Of a stretch of 5,782 nt of DNA, positions 1-5,782 are shown in pieces. The notes below the pieces were generated by a model. The model saw only the letters and a list, made by a program, of their open reading frames with translations. It was not told the origin of the DNA and ran no database searches. The stretch covers positions 1,868 to 7,649 of the forward strand of contig CAKMZG010000051.1 of NCBI GenBank assembly GCA_929200335.1, read 5' to 3'. Each line of letters starts with the position of its first letter. Positions within the stretch are counted from its first letter, which is position 1. Both the position numbers and the translations under genes were made by a program. This DNA is from an uncultured Alphaproteobacteria bacterium. GTDB taxonomy: Bacteria; Pseudomonadota; Alphaproteobacteria; Rhizobiales; Rhizobiaceae.

Positions 1-2705
1 TGGCTCTTAAATATTTCCAAAGGATTGCTGGTTTGACTGTCGGATATTTCAAAATCAGCCTTTTGACTGTTGCCATAAACCCATTGAGCCAATAAAGGAA
101 CTGAAACATGATCTAGGTTTAAATCACCATTGATATGGTGGTTTGAATTTGCCTTTGGCTCAATATCTAATTTCCCGTTGATGCCATTGCCATAGACTTG
201 TCCGCGAATATCTTCCAAGGCAATTTTATCCAATGTGCCAGAGGCCTGCATGCTAAGCTTTGCTGCGTTAACATCAGCTTGATCTAATTCTAGCATATTA
301 AGTGTATCAACACCCCAGCCACTAAGCAGAGTAATATTTTCCATGCTCTTAGCATCAAAATATACATCGCCTTTGATTTCTGGCGAAAGCTGATCTGCAA
401 ATGTTAACAGGCCGGAATAATTGAGTTTAGCATCATTCATTGTTAAAGATGCAGAGGTCTTCATGCCCGAATTTGCGATGCCGATACTGTTCATATCAAG
501 CGTGATTGAATTTTCTAAATTACTGGCTAAATCAATGGGAAGTGCATCAAATCCTAGTTGCTGCAGCAAAATATATGGCTGGTCTTGTTTAAGTGTAGTG
601 TTATATTCAATCTCACCGTTATAAAAATCGTTCACGTTACCGCGATATTGAAGGCTGCTGCTCATCTCAGTGCCAGCCATTATCCCTGATAAATTTAGCA
701 ATATATCAGAGCTATTATCCTTACTCTTAGCATTAATTCTTAGATTGAGCAGAGTATCCTTTGTGAGGCTCTGATCTTTGATTAAAGCACCTAAGATTGG
801 TAGGGAGCGTTCTTTATCTCCATTGGTTAATTCTTGATTTAGGAATTTTAAAAATCCATGGGAGTTTGTTGCTAAAATCTTTGTGCGAAGGTTGCCATCT
901 GGGGAAGTGAATATCTCATCAATCTTACCCTTGATGTTGAGATTTGAACCTTCAAAATCTTCGACTTTTAAGGTCTCAATCTTCATGGATTTTTGTGTCA
1001 AGCTGAGATTAGCACTAACGCCATTGGCACGATATCGTTCAAATTCAACGGCTTTATTATTCAGTTGCAAATTAACATCGTGATCTAGAATATTTTGACC
1101 ATCTGCCTCTTTTGTAAAGAGAGAAAAAATAGCCAGCATATTATTAAGGTTTAAAAAATCCCCCTCCAGACTGGCATCAAGTATTGGTCTACCATCATCA
1201 CTTGTGGCTGCTGTGCGGGTTAAAACGCCTTTGAGCAATTGGCCATTCATATCCAACTCAAGGTCATTGAATTGCATGATTTGGTCATTTAATAATACGT
1301 TGGCTAAAAAGCCTGCACGCGTTAGTGATCGAACATTAAGGTCAATTTTTCCTTTAATCCAATTAGCAAAACCTGTGGGTTGGCTGGAGGCAACGATCAT
1401 ATTACCATCAAAGCTTAAATTTTCAGAGAAATCTAAGATGCCTGCTGCTTGCAATTTTGTGCGGCCTGGCAATTCTGCCTCAAGTGTTGATATGTGCCAC
1501 CCTTTATCAAATTGAGAAAAATCAATATTAAGATCGCGTATAATATTTTCACCTGCTGTTATGGCAGGTAAGGTGAGGGAGACTTCGCCTTCAATAGGAG
1601 ATTGGGGGATCATCCGCAGGAAATTCTGCAATCTATCGAGATGGCTTGCAAATGAGGTTTCAGTGTTATTTTTGTTTTGTTTTGATTGGTCTAGTTTTGT
1701 TTCTAAACGGGTGATATCTACCTGACGTCCTTCGGCAATAACTTTAAATCTTGGATTTTGATCTAAGAAGATCGTGCCTGTACCATTAATGCGATAGGGT
1801 TCTCGCTGTGTATTGATGTCTAAATTAAAATCTGGAAACAGCAATTCATTGGGTTTGTATTTAAACTCACCTTCAATGCTTACAGGTAGTGCTTTAGCGA
1901 AAGGATCGCTGTTAGCACTTTTAAAGTCTTTAAGGGCAGTACCTTCAAGAGGATTAAATTGAAAAGTTCCGCCATATTGCAGTTGAGGCTGGTTACCATC
2001 TACCGCGCCAACGGTTTTTAATTGATAAGCATGGTTTTTAGGATTGATGGTCATACGCAAGCGCATATGTTTTTCTTTATTACTCCAAGTGCCAGTGTCT
2101 AATTTAAATTTGATAGGTTCAAGGGTCTCATTGCTGTCATAGGTGGCTGTACCATCAGCAAGCCAAGGCCCTAATAGACTACGCGCAGAAAGCTTTGCAT
2201 CTATTTTGGTCAATTGGTGGGTTTGTAGGCTGGCTTGATCTTCGAATATGATAGTGCCAGATTTGATGGTAATGTTTTTTAAAACCACATCATCCACATG
2301 AGCATTAAATTGCGATATGTCTTTATCTCTAACCAACCAATTTAATTGTTGATTATTATCAAGGGTGGCATGGAGTGTGGGCTCTTCCAAGATCATATCT
2401 ATAATATGCAATTCACCGCTTAATAAAGGGGCAATTTCGGTATAGATAGCAAATTTGCTGGTGCTTAGAAGGGGTGTATAGGTATCTTTATCCTGTACTA
2501 TGACATCATGAAAGGTGAGTGATGGAAAAGGCAATATGCGCGCCTCAGCTTTGCCTTTTACGATAACTGGATGCCCAATGATTTTGCTTACTTGCTGCTC
2601 AAAGTCATGGCGGTACTGTCCCCAATCAATGAAAAAGGGTGCTGTAAACAGTGTTATTAATGCCAAGGCAATCAACCCACCAATAATGACAAATAACCGT
2701 ATCAA
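1..2705 (-). CDS. AsmA-family envelope protein, C-terminus cut off by window edge
   Basis: The frame read leftward from a TTG at 2705-2703 stays open for 901 codons to the window edge without a stop, so the C-terminus is missing. Residues 2-26 (start MIRLFVIIGG) form one hydrophobic N-terminal membrane anchor, followed by FFIDWGQYR (about 24-32). Residues 53-72 contain ILPFPSLTFHDV and residues 87-123 contain APLLSGELHI and an LNW end; both match the conserved start of AsmA domains. The rest is long, beta-rich, Asn/Asp-rich sequence with alternating hydrophobic residues, as expected for the elongated periplasmic beta-groove of this family. AsmA-like proteins (AsmA, TamB, YhdP) are anchored in the inner membrane and are linked to outer-membrane assembly and phospholipid transport; which role applies here is not shown. 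No ATG start fits this frame, and an in-frame TAA lies upstream. The gene follows the oxidase gene by 52 bases and is probably co-transcribed with it. The family call is firm, the exact subgroup is not. Confidence 0.85.
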   Translation of the reverse strand, partial: MIRLFVIIGGLIALALITLFTAPFFIDWGQYRHDFEQQVSKIIGHPVIVKGKAEARILPFPSLTFHDVIVQDKDTYTPLLSTSKFAIYTEIAPLLSGELHIIDMILEEPTLHATLDNNQQLNWLVRDKDISQFNAHVDDVVLKNITIKSGTIIFEDQASLQTHQLTKIDAKLSARSLLGPWLADGTATYDSNETLEPIKFKLDTGTWSNKEKHMRLRMTINPKNHAYQLKTVGAVDGNQPQLQYGGTFQFNPLEGTALKDFKSANSDPFAKALPVSIEGEFKYKPNELLFPDFNLDINTQREPYRINGTGTIFLDQNPRFKVIAEGRQVDITRLETKLDQSKQNKNNTETSFASHLDRLQNFLRMIPQSPIEGEVSLTLPAITAGENIIRDLNIDFSQFDKGWHISTLEAELPGRTKLQAAGILDFSENLSFDGNMIVASSQPTGFANWIKGKIDLNVRSLTRAGFLANVLLNDQIMQFNDLELDMNGQLLKGVLTRTAATSDDGRPILDASLEGDFLNLNNMLAIFSLFTKEADGQNILDHDVNLQLNNKAVEFERYRANGVSANLSLTQKSMKIETLKVEDFEGSNLNIKGKIDEIFTSPDGNLRTKILATNSHGFLKFLNQELTNGDKERSLPILGALIKDQSLTKDTLLNLRINAKSKDNSSDILLNLSGIMAGTEMSSSLQYRGNVNDFYNGEIEYNTTLKQDQPYILLQQLGFDALPIDLASNLENSITLDMNSIGIANSGMKTSASLTMNDAKLNYSGLLTFADQLSPEIKGDVYFDAKSMENITLLSGWGVDTLNMLELDQADVNAAKLSMQASGTLDKIALEDIRGQVYGNGINGKLDIEPKANSNHHINGDLNLDHVSVPLLAQWVYGNSQKADFEISDSQTSNPLEIFKS

Positions 2706-2712
2706 ACATTTG

Positions 2713-2717
2713 CTCCT
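2713..2717 (-). promoter_or_regulatory. Shine-Dalgarno site that fixes the TTG start of the AsmA gene
   Basis: On the minus strand AGGAG (2717-2713) lies 7 bases before TTG (2705-2703), which opens the 901-codon AsmA frame. An ATG at 2709-2707 lies only 3 bases from the same AGGAG and is in another frame that ends after 27 codons. Spacing and the downstream protein both favour TTG. No ATG, GTG or other strong start lies between the upstream in-frame stop and this TTG. Confidence 0.75.
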
Positions 2718-2757
2718 ATTTAGGCCATATATTTAGCAAGAAACTCTTTATTAATGA

Positions 2758-4170
2758 TTAAAAATCTGGGATCACTTTACCTGGATTGAAAATATTTTTA
2801 GGATCAATGGCTTGTTTAATCATACGCATTATATCACAGCCTGCACCATGTTCCAGTTTTAGGTAGTTTTTTTTGCCTTGGCCAATGCCATGTTCGCCTG
2901 TGCAGGTGCCGTTCATTTTTATGGCACGTTTGTGCAATCTATCAATGAATGCCTCTACCTGTTCAATCTCTTTTGGATTTTCCATATCAATCAAGACCGC
3001 TGCATGAAAGTTGCCATCGCCCACATGGCCGAGAATTGGCGCAATAAGATTATTTTCTTCAATGTCTTGTTGGGTTTCTATAACACAATCTGCAAGCTTT
3101 GAAATGGGAACACAAACATCCGTGGCTATGCCTTTGGCACCTGGGCGCAAATTTAGTCCAGCATAAAATGCATTGTGGCGGGCCTTCCATAGGCGGTTGC
3201 GGTCTTCTTGCTTTTCTGCCCATTGAAAATCCGCCCCTCCGAATTCCTGGGCAATATCGGAAAAACTGGCTATTTGCTCACTCACATATTGTTTGCTGCC
3301 GTGAAATTCGGTGAACAGGGTGGGAGCCTGCGTATAATTCAGATTGGAATAATCATTAACTGCTTTCATATAAAGGGCGTCCAACAATTCAATGCGAGCT
3401 ATGGGAATGCCTGATTGAATGGCAAGGATGGTTGTATTGCATGCAGCCTCAACACTGGGAAAAGTAACAACGGCAGAAGAAATTTGCTCTGGAATACCAT
3501 GGAGACGAAGGGTAATCTCGGTAATAATGCCAAGGGTACCCTCGCTGCCCACAAGTAGGCGCGTCAAATCATAACCTGCTGCAGATTTTTTAGCACGGCT
3601 TGCAGTTTTTATAATCTCGCCATTGGGCATAACAGCGGTGAGTGAGATTACATTTTCGCGCATAGTACCATAGCGCACCGCATTGGTGCCTGATGCCCTT
3701 GTTGCAGCCATGCCGCCAAGCGTTGCATTGGCGCCGGGATCAATGGGAAAAAACAATCCGCTGTCACGCAGATAGGTATTTAAATCTTCACGCGTAACCC
3801 CAGCCTCTACTGTACAATCTAAATCTTCAGGGTTTACTTCAAGCACTTTGTTCATTTGGCTTAAATCAATGGAAATGCCGCCAGCTGGCGCGTTTAATCC
3901 ACCTTCTAATGAGGTGCCAACCCCAAAAGGAATAATAGGAACTTCATATTCAAGGCAGATTTTGACGATTTCTTGAACCTCATGGGTAGTTTTAACAAAA
4001 ATAACAGCATCGGGCGGCTGATTGGGAATATAGGTGATGGTATGGCCATGTTGCTCACGGATATCTTTGCCCGTTTGCAAGCGTTCAGAAAAGCGTTGTT
4101 TTAATATACTAATAGCAGTTTGGATGCCCGCTTCATTGCGTTCCATTGGTTTTGCATCTGCTAGTGCCAT
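2758..4170 (-). CDS. FAD-binding D-lactate dehydrogenase (cytochrome)-like oxidase, LDHD type
   Basis: This 470-residue protein belongs to the FAD-linked oxidase family with an N-terminal PCMH-type FAD domain and a C-terminal FAD-oxidase domain. The FAD domain spans roughly 47-225: PFGVGTSLEGG (81-91), DPGANATLGG (144-153) followed by SGTNAVRYG (160-168), and GSEGTLGIITE (208-218). The C-terminal domain shows DVCVPIS (351-357), GHVGDGNFH (381-389), CTGEHGIG (423-430) and NPGKV (462-466). His382, His389 and Glu426 match the metal- and substrate-binding positions of the LDHD/D-2-hydroxyglutarate dehydrogenase group. DVCVPIS and the length favour LDHD over glycolate oxidase subunit GlcD, and no glcE/glcF partner is adjacent. 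The likely reaction is oxidation of D-lactate to pyruvate, passing electrons to cytochrome c or quinone (EC 1.1.2.4); another D-2-hydroxyacid is possible. There is no signal peptide or membrane segment, and no Fe-S cysteine cluster. The start is supported by AGGGGA 5 bases upstream and an in-frame TAG just before it. The family is near certain, the substrate inferred. Confidence 0.9.
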   Translation of the reverse strand: MALADAKPMERNEAGIQTAISILKQRFSERLQTGKDIREQHGHTITYIPNQPPDAVIFVKTTHEVQEIVKICLEYEVPIIPFGVGTSLEGGLNAPAGGISIDLSQMNKVLEVNPEDLDCTVEAGVTREDLNTYLRDSGLFFPIDPGANATLGGMAATRASGTNAVRYGTMRENVISLTAVMPNGEIIKTASRAKKSAAGYDLTRLLVGSEGTLGIITEITLRLHGIPEQISSAVVTFPSVEAACNTTILAIQSGIPIARIELLDALYMKAVNDYSNLNYTQAPTLFTEFHGSKQYVSEQIASFSDIAQEFGGADFQWAEKQEDRNRLWKARHNAFYAGLNLRPGAKGIATDVCVPISKLADCVIETQQDIEENNLIAPILGHVGDGNFHAAVLIDMENPKEIEQVEAFIDRLHKRAIKMNGTCTGEHGIGQGKKNYLKLEHGAGCDIMRMIKQAIDPKNIFNPGKVIPDF

Positions 4171-4175
4171 GATTA

Positions 4176-4181
4176 TCCCCT
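4176..4181 (-). promoter_or_regulatory. Shine-Dalgarno site of the D-lactate dehydrogenase-like gene
   Basis: AGGGGA on the minus strand sits 5 bases before the ATG at 4170-4168. It overlaps an in-frame TAG (4182-4180), so translation in this frame cannot begin further upstream. A second Met at residue 9 has no comparable site in front of it. Confidence 0.6.
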
Positions 4182-4198
4182 ATTTGCTCCATTTGTTT

Positions 4199-4226
4199 AT
4201 GCTATCCTACCCGTGATAAAGGTCAA
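4199..4226 (-). promoter_or_regulatory. Candidate sigma-70-like promoter for the dld-like gene and AsmA gene
   Basis: On the minus strand TTGACC (4226-4221, 5 of 6 matches to TTGACA) is followed after 16 bases by TAGCAT (4204-4199, 4 of 6 matches to TATAAT). A transcript from here would start near 4192 and have a leader of about 20 bases that includes the AGGGGA ribosome site. The position, in the only spacer of more than 100 bases in the window, fits a promoter for the downstream gene pair. The -10 element is weak and no operator is evident, so this remains a prediction. Confidence 0.4.
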
Positions 4227-4280
4227 TAAAGTTTTGAGCTAGCCATGCAGCCTTTAGGTGCATTATGCTCTACAGGCATA

Positions 4281-4862
4281 TCAACCTTTAATGTTCATTA
4301 ACCAATGCTCTCGTGTGATTTCATAATAAACATGGGGATTAAGATGAGGGCAATCCTCTCGCACATTGGGGTGATCAAAATCTTTTTCAGGCACGGCCTG
4401 CATCCCAATGCGTTTCATAACTGCCGTAGAGCGATGATTATCATGCACGGCAAATGCGGTAATAATAGGTTGGTCTAGGGTTGTAAAAGCATATTCAACT
4501 ATGGAGCATGCTGCTTCTGTGACATAGCCTTTACTCCAATAGGGTTTGGCTAATCGCCATCCAATTTCAATGGCAGGAGCAAAGCTTAAGGTATCAGGTA
4601 CATCAGCTAAGCCGCAAAAGCCTATAGCTTGGTTGTCTTGTTTTGTTGCAAGGGCAAACCAGCCATAAGATTTTTCAGCAATGTCGTTGTGAAATTTTTG
4701 CAAAAGTTCTTCGCATTCACGACGGTTACGGCGAAATGGAAAAAACTCCATCACATCATCATGACTGTTAATCTCATAAAATAAATCCAAATCATCCCCG
4801 TGCCAATTACGGATGATAAGGCGTTCAGTCTCTAAAATTGTCTCATTCTTCAGCAAATTCAT
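4281..4862 (-). CDS. GNAT-family N-acetyltransferase, RimJ/RimL type
   Basis: This 193-residue protein is a single GNAT domain that transfers an acetyl group from acetyl-CoA to an amino group; the acceptor is unknown. The family signature starts at LETERLIIRNW (10-20). The acetyl-CoA-binding motif A is IGWRLAKPYWSKGYVTEAA (100-118), with the pyrophosphate loop around Ser110-Lys111-Gly112-Tyr113. Motif B is VHDNHRSTAVMKRIGM (139-154), where Asn142, Ser145 and the KRIGM end are typical of the RimJ/RimL subgroup that includes ribosomal-protein and small-molecule acetyltransferases. No signal peptide or membrane segment is present, so it is cytoplasmic. The ATG lies inside the end of serB (20-base overlap) and has no good Shine-Dalgarno sequence (only AAGG about 13 bases upstream), which suggests translation by ribosomes finishing serB. 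The start is plausible because it leaves the usual short lead before the LETERL motif. The 110 bases after its stop show no strong terminator. Confidence 0.88.
   Translation of the reverse strand: MNLLKNETILETERLIIRNWHGDDLDLFYEINSHDDVMEFFPFRRNRRECEELLQKFHNDIAEKSYGWFALATKQDNQAIGFCGLADVPDTLSFAPAIEIGWRLAKPYWSKGYVTEAACSIVEYAFTTLDQPIITAFAVHDNHRSTAVMKRIGMQAVPEKDFDHPNVREDCPHLNPHVYYEITREHWLMNIKG
4843..4862 (-). other. 20-base serB/GNAT coding overlap, probable translational coupling
   Basis: The GNAT ATG (4862-4860) lies upstream of the serB TGA (4845-4843), so the last seven serB codons, including the stop, share DNA with the GNAT N-terminus in a different frame. The GNAT start lacks a well-placed Shine-Dalgarno sequence. 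Overlaps of this kind usually mean one mRNA and re-initiation by ribosomes terminating on the first gene; the coupling itself is inferred. Confidence 0.6.
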
Positions 4863-5751
4863 GGGCGCGATAGCCTTGTAGATATAATAATGCGGTCAGA
4901 TCAGAAAAATCTAAGCGATGAGGCGCATTGGCAGCAACCGTTGGCTTGGCATGAAGAGCCACGCCAGCACCTGCAATTTTCAACATGGGTAAATCATTGG
5001 CGCCATCGCCAACGGCAATAAAATCACCTGCGGTCAAAGCTTTGGTCCGGGCAATGTCTTCAAGGGCATCCACTTTGGCTTGGCTGCCACAAATGGGGGG
5101 AACAACTTTGCCCGTTAATTTACTATTTTCCACTTCTAAAGTGTTGGAGCGATGTTCATCAAAGCCAATGGTTTTAGAGATGGGAGCTGTGAATAGGGTG
5201 AAGCCACCAGATACAAGAGCACAATAGCCACCATTAGCTTTCATGGTGCGCACAAGGGTTGTTCCGCCTGCCATAAGCGTGATGCGTTTTTCTATAATTT
5301 CATCAATGCGGTTAACATCTAAACCTTCAAGCAGACCAACACGCTCATTTAAAGCATCATCAAATGGAATTTCACCATTCATGGCGCGTGCAGTAATGTG
5401 GCTGATTTTTTCCTTTAATCCAAGCTCGTCCCCTAACTCATCAATACATTCTTGCTCAATCATGGTGCTGTCCATATCCGCAATGAGTACTTTTTTGCGG
5501 CGGTTTTCTTGAGATTGAATAACCACATCCACTTTGTGAGGCGCTAACATTTGACGTAAATTTTCAAGCGTTTCATTATGATTGATATCCGCATTTAGAG
5601 GAATATCACAGGCCACACCATCTGCTAACCAATAAAGCTGTTTTGCATTTAACATGGCCAAAGCTTTGTCAGCGATCTCTTGAGTGAGAGTTTTTAATTT
5701 TGGATTGGTGATCAATGTAGTGACATGTTCTTGAGCGGCAGAAATTGGCAT
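4843..5751 (-). CDS. serB: Phosphoserine phosphatase SerB
   Basis: This 302-residue HAD-superfamily enzyme catalyses the last step of L-serine synthesis, removing phosphate from O-phospho-L-serine (EC 3.1.3.3) with Mg2+ in the cytoplasm. All HAD motifs are intact: motif I DMDST (92-96) with nucleophile Asp92 and acid/base Asp94; motif II SGG (181-183) with Ser181; the motif III lysine in AKVDAL (Lys226); and motif IV GDGANDLPML (248-257) with Asp249 and Asp253. The cap region contains MIEQECIDELGDELG (97-111), where the Glu residues and the following helices match substrate-binding elements of SerB rather than of other HAD phosphatases. The first 80 or so residues form the N-terminal regulatory-type extension seen in proteobacterial SerB of about 300 residues. 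The start is the first ATG of the frame with only a weak GAG 8 bases upstream. The 3' end overlaps the GNAT gene by 20 bases. No serA or serC lies in the window. Confidence 0.97.
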   Translation of the reverse strand: MPISAAQEHVTTLITNPKLKTLTQEIADKALAMLNAKQLYWLADGVACDIPLNADINHNETLENLRQMLAPHKVDVVIQSQENRRKKVLIADMDSTMIEQECIDELGDELGLKEKISHITARAMNGEIPFDDALNERVGLLEGLDVNRIDEIIEKRITLMAGGTTLVRTMKANGGYCALVSGGFTLFTAPISKTIGFDEHRSNTLEVENSKLTGKVVPPICGSQAKVDALEDIARTKALTAGDFIAVGDGANDLPMLKIAGAGVALHAKPTVAANAPHRLDFSDLTALLYLQGYRAHEFAEE

Positions 5752-5782
5752 AATTATATCTCAAAATTCTATTGTTTTAATT

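Noticed and set aside
1204..1515. Plus-strand open frame of 103 codons, the longest on that strand
   Set aside because: It is fully antisense to the continuous AsmA reading frame, shows no family motif, and several similar antisense frames occur in this window.
1..2705. Possibility that the AsmA gene is a pseudogene because no ATG-started frame covers it
   Set aside because: Manual translation from the TTG gives 901 codons with no internal stop or frameshift. The missing stop is due to the window edge.
2515..2736. Plus-strand open frame of 73 codons over the start of the AsmA gene
   Set aside because: It lies antisense to strongly supported coding sequence, has no recognisable domain, and looks like a shadow of the AsmA gene.
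4264..4280. Inverted repeat TATGC/GCATA with a 7-base loop directly after the GNAT stop, as a possible terminator
   Set aside because: The stem is only 5 pairs, mostly A-T, and no T-run follows on the minus strand, so it does not look like an intrinsic terminator and may be chance.
5243..5512. Plus-strand open frame of 89 codons inside serB
   Set aside because: Its sequence is low-complexity and Ser/Arg-rich as expected from the complement of serB codons; the intact HAD motifs on the minus strand explain the region.
5753..5758. Perfect TATAAT on the minus strand just before serB, with a TTAAAA 16 bases upstream
   Set aside because: It ends only 3 bases before the ATG, so a normal start point would fall after the start codon. 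In so AT-rich a stretch a chance match is likely.

Overview
The window carries four protein genes, all on the minus strand, packed into a directional array. Read in the direction of transcription (right to left) the order is: serB (phosphoserine phosphatase), a RimJ/RimL-type GNAT acetyltransferase, an FAD-linked D-lactate dehydrogenase-like oxidase, and a large AsmA-family envelope protein that runs off the left edge. No RNA gene, mobile element, CRISPR array, integrase, toxin-antitoxin pair or phage gene is visible, and there is no gene-free stretch longer than about 110 bases.

The organism is most likely an alphaproteobacterium, probably of the Hyphomicrobiales (Rhizobiales), with a fairly AT-rich genome. 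This is inferred from the style of the proteins: a SerB of about 300 residues with a roughly 80-residue N-terminal extension, an AsmA protein with a PFFIDW-type segment after its membrane anchor, and an LDHD-type rather than GlcD-type flavin oxidase. The sequence alone does not support a genus.

Layout: 5751-4843 serB; 4862-4281 GNAT, overlapping the end of serB by 20 bases and probably translationally coupled to it; 4280-4171 a 110-base spacer with a plausible sigma-70-like promoter (4226-4199); 4170-2758 the D-lactate dehydrogenase-like gene; 2757-2706 a 52-base spacer with a good Shine-Dalgarno sequence but no visible terminator; 2705-1 the AsmA-family gene, which starts at TTG and has no stop inside the window. 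The gene was reconstructed by hand from the reverse complement and stays open for 901 codons.

Functionally these are mainly housekeeping genes: the last step of serine synthesis, an acetyltransferase of unknown target, oxidation of a D-2-hydroxyacid feeding electrons to the respiratory chain, and an envelope protein of the bridge-like lipid transfer/AsmA group. I see no shared pathway tying the four together. The likely transcription units are serB-GNAT and dld-asmA, possibly with readthrough between them. I found no convincing sign of a new biological system. The points most worth checking are the TTG start of the AsmA gene with its out-of-frame decoy ATG, and the coupled serB/GNAT overlap.
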